Assembly (NCBI GenBank): GCA_937998645.1
Contig: CALLCZ010000111.1
Location: 1-34,698, forward strand
Length of the DNA stretch: 34,698 nt
Direction of reading: 5' to 3'
DNA from: an uncultured Gammaproteobacteria bacterium
GTDB taxonomy: Bacteria; Pseudomonadota; Gammaproteobacteria; SZUA-229
Shown: positions 16,115 through 23,873 of the stretch, one piece after another
Layout of the letters: the number at the start of each line of letters is the position of its first letter
Numbering within the stretch: the stretch's first letter is position 1
The notes under the pieces: generated by a model
What the model was told of the DNA's origin: nothing
The model's input: only the letters and a program-made list of their open reading frames with translations
Database searches by the model: none
Program-made: the position numbers and the translations under genes

Positions 16115-16939
16115 GTGGAAGACCTGAAGAATGTAATCGAAGAAGCTTTTGAAAGAAGAGCCGACATCACACCACGCAATGTTGAAACACACATTTCTGA
16201 CGCCGTTAACGAAGCCATAGGCCTGCTGGACTCCGGACAGGAACGTGTTGCAGAAAAGAAAGATGGCGACTGGGTAGTCAACGAATGGCTGAAAAAAGCA
16301 GTACTGCTCTCCTTTCGCATTAATGATAACGAATTCATCAAGGGCGGCTTCACCAATTACTATGACAAGGTCGATTCAAAGTTTGCCGAACATAACACCC
16401 GCGCCTTCAGGGATTCCGGCGTACGTGTGGTTCCACCGGCAACTGCACGTATCGGCTCCTACCTGGCCCCCAGTGTTGTATTGATGCCTTCCTATGTAAA
16501 CATCGGCGCTTATGTCGATTCCGGCACCATGGTCGACACCTGGGCTACCGTTGGCTCATGTGCGCAGATAGGCAAGAACGTTCACCTCTCGGGCGGTGTC
16601 GGGATAGGCGGTGTACTCGAGCCATTACAGGCAGCACCCACCATTATCGAAGATAACTGTTTTATTGGCGCCCGCTCGGAAGTCGTTGAAGGCGTAATCG
16701 TTGAGGAAGGCTCGGTCATTTCAATGGGCGTCTATATCGGACAAAGCACCAAGATCTTCAACCGCGAAACCGGTGAAATCACATACGGCCGCATTCCCGC
16801 GGGCTCTGTTGTTGTCTCAGGCAACCTGCCCTCAAAAGACGGCAGCTACAGCCTGTACTGCGCCGTAATCGTCAAGCAGGTCGATGAAAAGACACGCGGT
16901 AAAGTCGGTCTGAACGAACTGCTTCGAGATATTGAATAA
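16115..16939 (+). CDS. dapD: Tetrahydrodipicolinate N-succinyltransferase DapD
   Basis: A 274-residue left-handed beta-helix enzyme that succinylates tetrahydrodipicolinate, the step before DapC. The start is GTG 16115, with GGAG seven bases upstream. An N-terminal helical domain (1-95) precedes hexapeptide repeats (about 107-250) containing [37 protein letters not shown] and [19 protein letters not shown], all characteristic of DapD. Catalytic Asp and Glu should lie in these segments. It is co-transcribed with dapC. A class 1 repeat begins two bases after its stop and separates it from yffB. Confidence 0.93.
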   Translation: MEDLKNVIEEAFERRADITPRNVETHISDAVNEAIGLLDSGQERVAEKKDGDWVVNEWLKKAVLLSFRINDNEFIKGGFTNYYDKVDSKFAEHNTRAFRDSGVRVVPPATARIGSYLAPSVVLMPSYVNIGAYVDSGTMVDTWATVGSCAQIGKNVHLSGGVGIGGVLEPLQAAPTIIEDNCFIGARSEVVEGVIVEEGSVISMGVYIGQSTKIFNRETGEITYGRIPAGSVVVSGNLPSKDGSYSLYCAVIVKQVDEKTRGKVGLNELLRDIE

Positions 16940-16941
16940 TT

Positions 16942-17077
16942 CACCGCAGAGGCGCAGAGGCGCAGAGGGTACTGATTGTTTGTAGAAGTAACCTTAGTAG
17001 CGAATGTCGAAAATTCGCGACTAAGGTTGCTCCTGCGCACAACAGAAAAACCTCTGCGCCTCCGCGCCTCTGCGGTA
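16942..17077. repeat. Composite palindromic repeat, class 1, in the dap cluster
   Basis: Arms CACCGCAGAGGCGCAGAGGC (16942-16961) and CCTCTGCGCCTCCGCGCCTC (17051-17070, to 17076) enclose an inner pair: GTAACCTTAGTAGCGAA (16987-17003) and TTCGCGACTAAGGTTGCTCC (17013-17032). Compared with the common GGAGCGGCTTTAGCCGCGAA, both sides have changed together (CGGCTTTAGCCG to AACCTTAGT), so the hairpin is preserved. It begins 2 bases after dapD and ends 25 bases before yffB. Confidence 0.85.
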
Positions 17078-17101
17078 AAAAAAAGTTTTTAAGGTTTTCA
17101 T

Positions 17102-17446
17102 ATGATAAAAATCTATGGCATCCCGAACTGTGACACCATGAAAAAAGCCCGCCGCTGGCTGGAAGCGAACGGGACTGAATATGATTTTCATGATTACAAA
17201 AAGTTGGGTGTCCCGGAAAATAAGCTGAAAAACTGGGTTAATCAGACGGGCTGGGAAACCATCCTCAACAAACGCGGCACCACCTGGCGCAAGCTGGATG
17301 ACGAAGTTAAGGGCAACATCGATGAAGCCGCGGCAATCCAGCTGATGCTCGACAACCCGAGTATCATCAAAAGGCCCATACTCGAGTCAGGCAAACTGCT
17401 ACTGATTGGTTTCAAGCAGGATGAGTACAGGCAGCTTCCCGGTTAG
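17102..17446 (+). CDS. yffB: ArsC/Spx-family protein YffB
   Basis: A 114-residue thioredoxin-fold protein of the ArsC/Spx family. It carries a single N-terminal Cys (IPNCDTMKKARRWL, Cys10), not a CxxC pair, and the IIKRPILE motif near residue 90 found in the family. YffB-type proteins are usually encoded beside dap genes in gammaproteobacteria, often dapD-yffB-dapE, which fits its place here. Reported roles are weak (glutathione-dependent reductase-like). AAGG lies 8 bases before the ATG. No dapE follows in this window. Confidence 0.82.
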   Translation: MIKIYGIPNCDTMKKARRWLEANGTEYDFHDYKKLGVPENKLKNWVNQTGWETILNKRGTTWRKLDDEVKGNIDEAAAIQLMLDNPSIIKRPILESGKLLLIGFKQDEYRQLPG

Positions 17447-17675
17447 CTGCTTTCTACGCAGCTGCCGCTTGAATATAAAAAAGTCCCGGCTGGCAGCACC
17501 AGGGACGCCCTTCCGTCCAGACCACTCGCCAATGACGACCACTCGTCAGCTAGTCCACAATTTTCCACAGATCTGGGCTAAATAATATGCTGGCAGTTAA
17601 ATACATGCCTTCTCAAAACATTGCATTTATAGTGCAATTCGTATCCAGACAACAGGGAATATCCGGGGAGCTGAA

Positions 17676-18839
17676 ATGCCCAGTCATAATACCGAAATAC
17701 TTATCGTAGACAAATCGTCGAGCATACGCGCCACTATCGCCGAATATCTCGGTGATGATTACATCATCTATTATGCGACGGATGCAGAGGAAGGCTGGAA
17801 TCTACTGCAATCGAATGAATCGATATCTCTGGTATTTACCGATATGCATATGCCATTCGCAGATGGCATGCAGTTATTGCAGAAAGTCAGGCAGGCCGAC
17901 TGTGAACGAATAGCCAATATACCTGTAATCATAATTACGGGTGCCGATGAATCTGAAGAGGAAAAAAAATCGGCCCTCAATATTGGTGCCACCGACTTCA
18001 TCAGCAAGCCTTTTGACAGGATTGCCATACTCAGCCGCACAAGATCCTACTCAAGGTTTAACAAACAGATAGCCGATCTTGAAAAGAAAGCAGCCTACGA
18101 CACCTTAACCGGTCTTTATAGCAACCATATGCTTCTCGATTTCGGTCATAAAACCATATCATTCGCCAATCGGCATAACATCGATGCCTCTGTTCTTTAT
18201 GTTGAAATTGCCGACACAGACAATCTCATAGAAACATATGGCAGCCGCTCAGTCGAAACGATCGTTTCAACCGTTGCCGGCTTGCTGGAAAGCACGATAC
18301 GCCAGGAAGAAATGGTTGCACATCTGAATGACGGCAGATTTGCAATTGTTCTACCGAAGACCAAACCCTTCATGGCTCATATCGTTGCCTCTCGCCTGAA
18401 AAAGGCTGTGGAAGACCTGCTATTCGATATCAACGATGTAAAAATACAGGTTTGTCTCGCGGTAGGTTTATGCTCTACTGAAGTTAATGAAAAATCTGCC
18501 AAGATAGCATTTGAAGAATACTGCGTGCATGCTGCACACGCGCTGGAAGCTTCGCTGAAAACCTCAAACAAGCGCATCGTCAGGTATGATGAAGCATTCG
18601 ATAACAGGATTGACGATAAAAAGGTTTCACATGCTTTTTCGCCTCATGAATCAGTCGAATCCACTCACAATGAGCAATTATTGATGGATGTTAATGCTGA
18701 ATACATCTCAAGCATACTTGGAGGTGATTACAGTAATATACCGGTTGAGCAACTACCGTCTCTGATCGAATCGCTGGAAAACTTTTTTGGATATGCTCTG
18801 GAAGCCACCCAGGACAATAAAAAAGCCTCGGGTGAGTAG
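17676..18839 (+). CDS. Response regulator with degenerate GGDEF domain
   Basis: A 387-residue two-domain signalling protein. Residues 5-120 form a REC domain: phospho-acceptor Asp56 in VFTDMHMPF, Thr88 in IITGA and Lys111 in ISKPFD. Only one of the two usual N-terminal acidic residues is clear (ILIVDKSS), so metal binding may be altered. Residues 137-300 have the diguanylate-cyclase fold (YDTLTGLYSNHMLLD), but the GGDEF signature is NDGRF (218-222), so cyclase activity is unlikely and it may be a receptor or scaffold. The C-terminal 80 residues are unassigned. No histidine kinase gene is adjacent. Confidence 0.85.
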   Translation: MPSHNTEILIVDKSSSIRATIAEYLGDDYIIYYATDAEEGWNLLQSNESISLVFTDMHMPFADGMQLLQKVRQADCERIANIPVIIITGADESEEEKKSALNIGATDFISKPFDRIAILSRTRSYSRFNKQIADLEKKAAYDTLTGLYSNHMLLDFGHKTISFANRHNIDASVLYVEIADTDNLIETYGSRSVETIVSTVAGLLESTIRQEEMVAHLNDGRFAIVLPKTKPFMAHIVASRLKKAVEDLLFDINDVKIQVCLAVGLCSTEVNEKSAKIAFEEYCVHAAHALEASLKTSNKRIVRYDEAFDNRIDDKKVSHAFSPHESVESTHNEQLLMDVNAEYISSILGGDYSNIPVEQLPSLIESLENFFGYALEATQDNKKASGE

Positions 18840-18914
18840 TTGTACCGGTTCCAACTTAATCTGACAGTTACTGACAGATTTCAAATAACCGGAGCTGAAG
18901 ATTTAGCGACTTAT

Positions 18915-19012
18915 GCTCTCGCCAAGGCGCCAGGTACGCAAAGGATGGATCTGTATTTTTTGTGAGAAACCAGTCTATATTTTCTCTGCGCACCCTGCGC
19001 CTCTGCGAGAGT
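18915..19012. repeat. Palindromic repeat, class 2, diverged
   Basis: Arms GCTCTCGCCAAGGCGCCAGG (18915-18934) and TGCGCACCCTGCGCCTCTGC (18986-19005, then GAGAG) are inverted. The region 18840-19138 otherwise holds no gene. A partly matching right flank, CACGAAAAATC (19055-19065), resembles the CGAAAATCGACAAC flank of other copies. Confidence 0.7.
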
Positions 19013-19138
19013 AAATATCTTTGGACTTTTATATAACCAACCCGGGCTGAACTCACGAAAAATCATAGCCGAAATACGACACTGACGATCAGATAAAACC
19101 CCGCCTATTACAGATTAGTAACAGCTGCGCTTTTGATA

Positions 19139-19696
19139 TCAGCTCGCCGAATCCTGATCAGGCACAGATGCAGAGGCCGTGACGTCTACATTTTCAAAAA
19201 TGCCCCTTAACCAGCGATATATCATTTTCCTCGCATAAGTTTCCGCCGCGCCGCCACGTTGATCATTATCCTTTCGCAGCATGGATACCAGCAATTCGAG
19301 CCTGACCGTGTCAGGCGTGTAGTGGTTTTCAAGTTGTTCCAGCGAAGACGGGTGATTAGGACGAACAGGCGGCAGAGCGAACGCTTCTGTTTGCACAGAT
19401 TGAAATTTTACACTTGAAAATATAGGTCGAAGGCGCGACTGCACCTCTTCTCTCGCCACCTTGCTAACTGTCCACGCAATCTGTTCAGCTTTCTCGATCA
19501 GACCCTGGTCGATTTCCGGCACCTGTTTGAAGAATTCGATTGCAGGGTAGTAACCAAGCTTGTGTTCTCTGCTGTACTGATCGATTACACTTGCCAGTTC
19601 TTCGCCGGTTTTCACAGGCGAGGACTGCAGATGACGTTGCATTAATTCCTCAGGCACTGTCAGGCGCAGAACCAGGCTGATGTGGTCGACCTGCAT
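19139..19696 (-). CDS. Unknown protein coupled to the DsrS-like gene (185 aa)
   Basis: A 185-residue soluble, mainly helical protein with no signal peptide. Its start codon overlaps the stop of the DsrS-like gene by one base (TGATG), so translation is coupled. No recognised motif; visible segments are LRLTVPEELMQRHLQSSP near the start, a Glu-rich middle and AAETYARKMIYRWLRGIFEN near the end. It is the last gene of the minus-strand MoxR/VWA/DsrS-like run, and its role is likely tied to that module. Function unknown. Confidence 0.6.
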   Translation of the reverse strand: MQVDHISLVLRLTVPEELMQRHLQSSPVKTGEELASVIDQYSREHKLGYYPAIEFFKQVPEIDQGLIEKAEQIAWTVSKVAREEVQSRLRPIFSSVKFQSVQTEAFALPPVRPNHPSSLEQLENHYTPDTVRLELLVSMLRKDNDQRGGAAETYARKMIYRWLRGIFENVDVTASASVPDQDSAS

Positions 19697-20811
19697 CAGC
19701 TCTTTGTTTGCAGCACAGTCAATTGCTCGAATATCGGATCGGTTATTGGCTGGATCTTTTTGCGCATCATTGTGCCAATTGCATCGGATCTGGCAAATAT
19801 CGGGTTAACCAGTTTCACATTGAGGAATGACAGTACGAGTATTGCCCGTACAGCGGGCTCGAGTTGTGGAGACTGCTGAAGTACCTGCTGTATATCTTCA
19901 TCAGTTTTACACATCTGTTCAGCTTCCGAAATCATTATGCTGATATCATCCGCGGTAAAGCTGCCCGGCCTGACCTGGCTGAAGTAAGCCGCGATTGCTT
20001 CAAGCAGCAGTTCAACAACTTCCTGGTCAGCAGGCTTCTTCAGCGCCTGTTTTGCAGTGTTAAGAAAGCATTGCCCCCTGTCACTGAAAGTGCGAATGAT
20101 CATGTCTGCATAGCGATTACCGGCATCAGCCAGTGGCTTGAGTTTTTCGCTGATTTCTTCATGCATCACATGCGGTTCAGTTGCTTCCGGCAATGCTTCC
20201 GGCACCGTGTGCATAAAACCAACATACAGACTGCGCTTGGTGCGTGCGCGTTTCCACAGTTTCTGTATTTCCTCTTCACTGATCAGGCCCGGCTGCAACA
20301 CAAGGCGAACCGATTCAATCATAGCCCGCTGCTCTTCTTCAAATGGCAGGAACTCGATGAGGAACTCCGCAAGCACCGGCCCGGTTTTACCTTTAACTAC
20401 AGCCTCTTTCTCCAGCATGCGCCTGGCATTCTCTGCTGTCGGCATTGCCCACCATGCACGTTCGGCAAGTTCATCGGTCAAACCTGCAGCATGCACGGCA
20501 GCGACAACCGCTTCCTCTTCACCCAGCATCAACAGTTGCGCCAGGCTCTCGTCCCGCGCCTGACCCATGCGTGTCCAGCGTTTTAAAAATACCGGATAAC
20601 CACCGGGTGAGCCCATGACATGCGTTGATAATACCGCCTTCACCTGCTTGATGTATTTTTCATCCTTGCAATTTGGGTTTAACGGCACTTTTGCCTCGCC
20701 CTTGTCGGTAAGCGCCAATACCACCATCTTCGATTCGTCAATACGCACGGCCTGCAGGTTTTGCGCAAGCAAAACGTTGAGTCGCAAGTTATCTTCAGCT
20801 GAAAGGTCCAT
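19696..20811 (-). CDS. dsrS: Probable DsrS, sulfur-oxidation accessory protein
   Basis: A 371-residue soluble protein without signal peptide. The N-terminal block (LRLNVLLAQNLQAVRIDESK) and the strongly marked GSPGGYPVFLKRWTRMGQARDESLAQLL followed by AWWAMPTAENARRML match what I recall of DsrS, a cytoplasmic protein encoded with the dsr genes in purple sulfur bacteria, where its role is unsettled. The rest is helical. Here it lies in a minus-strand run with a MoxR ATPase and a VWA protein about 14 kb from dsrA rather than at the end of the dsr operon. A repeat arm ends 12 bases before the ATG and no Shine-Dalgarno is visible. The assignment is from memory of the family. Confidence 0.62.
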   Translation of the reverse strand: MDLSAEDNLRLNVLLAQNLQAVRIDESKMVVLALTDKGEAKVPLNPNCKDEKYIKQVKAVLSTHVMGSPGGYPVFLKRWTRMGQARDESLAQLLMLGEEEAVVAAVHAAGLTDELAERAWWAMPTAENARRMLEKEAVVKGKTGPVLAEFLIEFLPFEEEQRAMIESVRLVLQPGLISEEEIQKLWKRARTKRSLYVGFMHTVPEALPEATEPHVMHEEISEKLKPLADAGNRYADMIIRTFSDRGQCFLNTAKQALKKPADQEVVELLLEAIAAYFSQVRPGSFTADDISIMISEAEQMCKTDEDIQQVLQQSPQLEPAVRAILVLSFLNVKLVNPIFARSDAIGTMMRKKIQPITDPIFEQLTVLQTKS

Positions 20812-20823
20812 ATAGATGATTTT

Positions 20824-20990
20824 AACCGCAGAGGCGCGGAGACGCAGAGGATTTGTATTGTATACACGTAGGTGCAGCTTCAGCCACGAACAACTGCACG
20901 GTTGTGAGACATAATTCGCGGCTGAAGCCGCTTGCGATCAATTCAACAAAACAATTATTAATCTCTGCGTCTCCGCGCCTCTGCGGTGAA
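20824..20990. repeat. Composite palindromic repeat, class 1
   Basis: Arms AACCGCAGAGGCGCGGAGAC (20824-20843) and TCTCTGCGTCTCCGCGCCTC (20962-20981, to 20989) enclose a worn inner hairpin: GTAGGTGCAGCTTCAGCCAC (20868-20887) and ATTCGCGGCTGAAGCCGC (20913-20930). The element lies between the VWA gene stop (7 bases away) and the DsrS-like start (12 bases away) within a same-strand gene run. Confidence 0.85.
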
Positions 20991-20997
20991 AAATTAT

Positions 20998-22248
20998 TTA
21001 GTTAAGCTGGATACGCTGGCCGAAAGGTACGTTTTCCTTGCCCTTGACCAGCCACAGCACGGGATACATGGGATCTGCTTCAGGGAACACGCCTTCGGCG
21101 TCGGTGAAGTACATCAACAAATCCGGATTGTTGTCCTGTTCTTCGACCCAATGAAATGCGGGTCTGAAGTTCGTGCCGCCGCCACCGCGGATTTCGACAT
21201 CCATTGCAAACTCATCCCAGGGTTCGAATATCCATGGACAACCATGATTCAGATCAGAATCACAGGTGAGCAAGGTAATGCGAGCGCGTACCTGGCTTTT
21301 TATTGAATCGATCTCGGAAATAAACTCCTGTATCTCATCGGCTGATATCGATCCGCTGGTATCGATCACGACAACCACATTGGTTTCGTGGCTCCTTAAA
21401 CTGGGATAGACCGCCGGATCTCCTCTGCGCGTGGAGGGTCGGGAGTAGCTGTAGTCATCACGCGCGGTCATTGACATGAAACGGGCCAGCAGCATACGCC
21501 AGGGCAGTTTTGGCTGCAGCAGGAAATCGACCATGCGCGCCATCTCACCTTCCAGTTTGCCGTTCTGCAAAGCCGTTTGCGCCGCTGCCGCCAGTCTCTG
21601 CTGCCACTGCGTGCTCAGATCTTCCTGCTGTTGTGGTGACAACGGATTCGGTTTGGGCGCACCCTTTGCGCCAGAGCCATCAGACTCTTCTGTTTCATTA
21701 CCGCTGCCATCCTGCGCATCGTTTTTCTGCCGTTCCTTGTCGGAACCGCCGTCACTCATGTCCTTGTTTTCTTCGTCGTCCTTATCCTGGTCGTCATCCG
21801 AACTGTCCTTGTTGCGTTCAAGATCACGCTCGCCATCATTATCGTTATCTTCCAGGCACGGATAAATTTCCTCGGCGGTCATGCCCTCGTATTCACGCAA
21901 ATGCGCTGCATCGGGCGTTGGTTTCAAACCGTCATTGATGAGCAAGGGGTTGACCGCATAATCGCAGGCCAGTTCCCAGCGATGCTTTACACGGTGACCA
22001 CGCCGATAAAAGTGAGACAAGGCACAGTGCAAGGCTTCATGCGATAACGCAAACTGGGTCTGATCGATATCCAGCGCGTCTATGTAATCGGAATTGTAAT
22101 AAAACGTCTTGCCGTCGCTATAGGTGGTTTCACACCAGGACGAATCACCCTCAACCATGGGCAAGCGCAAAACCAGCGCACCCAGGAACGGCTTGTCCAG
22201 AATCAGACGTGTTCTTGCAGTGGCTAACTTGTTTTCTACATCTGGCAT
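20998..22248 (-). CDS. Metallopeptidase-like/VWA-like protein (DUF2201 type)
   Basis: A 416-residue cytosolic protein. The N-terminal domain (about 10-130) has a zincin-type motif HEALH (70-74) in LSHEALHCALSH, as in the putative metallopeptidase domain fused to DUF2201. An acidic low-complexity linker (about 133-200) follows. The C-terminal domain is VWA-like, with MIDAS motif DTSGS (296-300) and GGGGTNFRPAF. Such proteins work with MoxR-type AAA ATPases, and here the ATPase gene is the next upstream gene on the strand. The start codon follows a repeat arm by about 10 bases (TTAAAAAAAT) with no Shine-Dalgarno. Role inferred: partner of MoxR in assembly or activation of other proteins. Confidence 0.8.
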   Translation of the reverse strand: MPDVENKLATARTRLILDKPFLGALVLRLPMVEGDSSWCETTYSDGKTFYYNSDYIDALDIDQTQFALSHEALHCALSHFYRRGHRVKHRWELACDYAVNPLLINDGLKPTPDAAHLREYEGMTAEEIYPCLEDNDNDGERDLERNKDSSDDDQDKDDEENKDMSDGGSDKERQKNDAQDGSGNETEESDGSGAKGAPKPNPLSPQQQEDLSTQWQQRLAAAAQTALQNGKLEGEMARMVDFLLQPKLPWRMLLARFMSMTARDDYSYSRPSTRRGDPAVYPSLRSHETNVVVVIDTSGSISADEIQEFISEIDSIKSQVRARITLLTCDSDLNHGCPWIFEPWDEFAMDVEIRGGGGTNFRPAFHWVEEQDNNPDLLMYFTDAEGVFPEADPMYPVLWLVKGKENVPFGQRIQLN

Positions 22249-22257
22249 ATTTTTTTA

Positions 22258-22743
22258 ACCGCAGAGGCGCAGAGACGCAGAGAAAACAATGATCAAGTTA
22301 TTAATCAACATGATTTAACACTTTTCTTCGTATACCGTTTCTCAGAACAGGAACATTGAAATTTATCAGCAACCCAACACTACTATTTGCAAGTTTCATG
22401 TATGTGAGCAACTGCGCATCGTGGATTGGTGATAATTTATCTATCGTCTTCAATTCAACAATCACGCGCTCTTCTACAAATAAATCAATCCTGTATCCGC
22501 AGTCAAGCTGGACACCTTTATATGTCAATGGCAGCTTTCTTTGCCGATCATATTGAAGACTTTTAAGACTGAGTTCATGACATAAACATTCTTCATAGGC
22601 CGACTCCAAAAGCCCAGGACCTAGAGCTTTATGCACCTCTATAGAAGCACCAATAATGGTCTCAGTAACCTTGTTAATATCCATATTATATTTCTTCCAT
22701 TTAACATTTGTTTTTCTCTGCGCCTCCGCGCCTCTGCGGTGAA
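22258..22743. mobile_element. Inverted-repeat cassette carrying a GxxExxY gene
   Basis: A class 1 arm AACCGCAGAGGCGCAGAGAC (22258-22277) and its inverse TCTCTGCGCCTCCGCGCCTC (22715-22734, to 22743) bracket one gene with short spacers. This is the same arm pair that elsewhere bounds 90-250 bp non-coding elements. Here the inner hairpin is replaced by a full gene. It separates the MoxR and VWA genes, which elsewhere are usually adjacent. No flanking target duplication is obvious. The cassette reading is inference from the geometry. Confidence 0.6.
22301..22684 (-). CDS. GxxExxY protein (PD-(D/E)xK nuclease-like)
   Basis: A 127-residue protein with the name-giving motif GLLESAY (24-30) and a PD-(D/E)xK-type core: Asp67 in YRIDLFV and Glu77-x-Lys79 in VIVELKT, followed by QLLTYMKLAN. 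The family is predicted to be nuclease-like and is often seen in environmental bacteria; no activity is established to my knowledge. GGAAGAA lies before the ATG at 22684. The gene fills the space between inverted class 1 arms, unlike every other copy in this window. It is transcribed in the same direction as the MoxR and VWA genes. Confidence 0.85.
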   Translation of the reverse strand: MDINKVTETIIGASIEVHKALGPGLLESAYEECLCHELSLKSLQYDRQRKLPLTYKGVQLDCGYRIDLFVEERVIVELKTIDKLSPIHDAQLLTYMKLANSSVGLLINFNVPVLRNGIRRKVLNHVD

Positions 22744-22752
22744 TAACGCTTT

Positions 22753-23793
22753 TTAATAAAGCATTATATCCGCGATCTTGTCGGCCCAGTTGGCGAACTC
22801 CGGTACTGCAAATATATCCTCACCAATCGCCCGATGCATGTCCGATACCATCATCACGCCCATCTCGCGCTGGGGAAACTTGCTTGCATAGGCAAGGATG
22901 TTGCCATGTGCCTTCGCTGCATCGTCCGTATCTTTTGCGCGGATGGCGCGGCCGACCAGGGCTGATGCGACTGCGTACTGCAAATCGATTTCTTTGGGTG
23001 CCGGGATGTCTTCACCGTTGACGATGGCGTCGAGATCGGGCATTTGATCCAGGCTGTCGATGAAAGCGCGCAGTTCAATACCAGCTGCATTGCCGACACA
23101 GGCCTGCAGCGCGCCTGTCAACAGATCATGGTTTTCATCAAACTTCTGCAGGCCGCGATGTGCAAACTCCCAGGAACGTGGTGATGGAAAAGCGATTGGA
23201 TTGTGCGAAGGATCAAAATCAAACAGCAGGTCCTGCCTGAAACGCAGGAAAGCAATAATGCGTTCATCGATGTTATTGGCATAGGCCCAGGCAACCCAGT
23301 CATCCATGTTGACCTCGACTTCGTAATGCGAAAAGCGGTTGGCCAGTGGTGCCGGCATGGCATAGGTCACACCCCGGTCGCCCTGCCGGTTACCGGCCGC
23401 GATGATTGCCCAGCCCTCGGGAACTTCGTACTCACCCAGCCTCCGGTCGAGAATCAGCTGATAGGCGGCAGCGGAGACGCTCGGTGGCGCCGAGGTGATT
23501 TCATCGAGAAACAGGATGCCTTCTTCACCGTGGCGTTTCACACTCGGCAACATCGCAGGGACTGCCCACACCACCTCGTCTCCAGACCTGAACGGGATAC
23601 CGCGCAGATCGCTGGGTTCCATCTGAGACAGACGGATATCGATCAGTGGTGCATTATGGCGATCGGCCACCTGGGCCACCATTTGAGACTTGCCGACTCC
23701 GGGAGGCCCCCACAACATGACCGGCGTATGATGGCCCTCGCGGGTGCTGGAATATTCTTTTTCTATAACGGTAAGTAGATGTGCGGGACGCAT
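22753..23793 (-). CDS. MoxR-family AAA+ ATPase
   Basis: A 346-residue AAA+ ATPase. Walker A is GPPGVGKS (29-36), Walker B ILFLDE (93-98), followed by ITSAPPSVSAAAYQLI and the sensor region IIAAGNRQGDRG. C-terminal helices (about 250-346) complete the lid. MoxR proteins act as chaperone-like remodelers together with VWA proteins; the VWA gene lies downstream on the same strand, split off only by the GxxExxY cassette. GGGG precedes the ATG. The first 28 codons also occur as a separate copy at 24485-24571. Target unknown; the DsrS-like neighbour suggests a link to sulfur oxidation, which is inference. Confidence 0.88.
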   Translation of the reverse strand: MRPAHLLTVIEKEYSSTREGHHTPVMLWGPPGVGKSQMVAQVADRHNAPLIDIRLSQMEPSDLRGIPFRSGDEVVWAVPAMLPSVKRHGEEGILFLDEITSAPPSVSAAAYQLILDRRLGEYEVPEGWAIIAAGNRQGDRGVTYAMPAPLANRFSHYEVEVNMDDWVAWAYANNIDERIIAFLRFRQDLLFDFDPSHNPIAFPSPRSWEFAHRGLQKFDENHDLLTGALQACVGNAAGIELRAFIDSLDQMPDLDAIVNGEDIPAPKEIDLQYAVASALVGRAIRAKDTDDAAKAHGNILAYASKFPQREMGVMMVSDMHRAIGEDIFAVPEFANWADKIADIMLY

Positions 23794-23846
23794 ATCAATC
23801 CCCAGGAATCAATCAAATGATGAATCTTAACAGTTTTTTACCCTGT
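23711..23846. repeat. Direct repeat copy 1 (moxR 5' end and upstream)
   Basis: This segment covers the first 28 codons of moxR and about 50 bases upstream. It matches 24489-24625 along its length, for example CTGGAATATTCTTTTTCTAT in both and TTTTTTACCCTGTT versus CTTTTTACCCTGTT. The acyltransferase gene lies between the copies. Confidence 0.8.
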
Positions 23847-23873
23847 TCATAGCTACGGGTCTACAGCTGGCAT

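Noticed and set aside
17478..17512. GTCCC / GGGAC inverted repeat after yffB as a terminator
   Set aside because: Stem is only 5 bp with a long loop and no T run on the plus strand.
19864..20586. 240-codon plus-strand frame rich in Phe, Cys and His
   Set aside because: It is antisense to the DsrS-like gene; its composition is that of a reverse-complement shadow.
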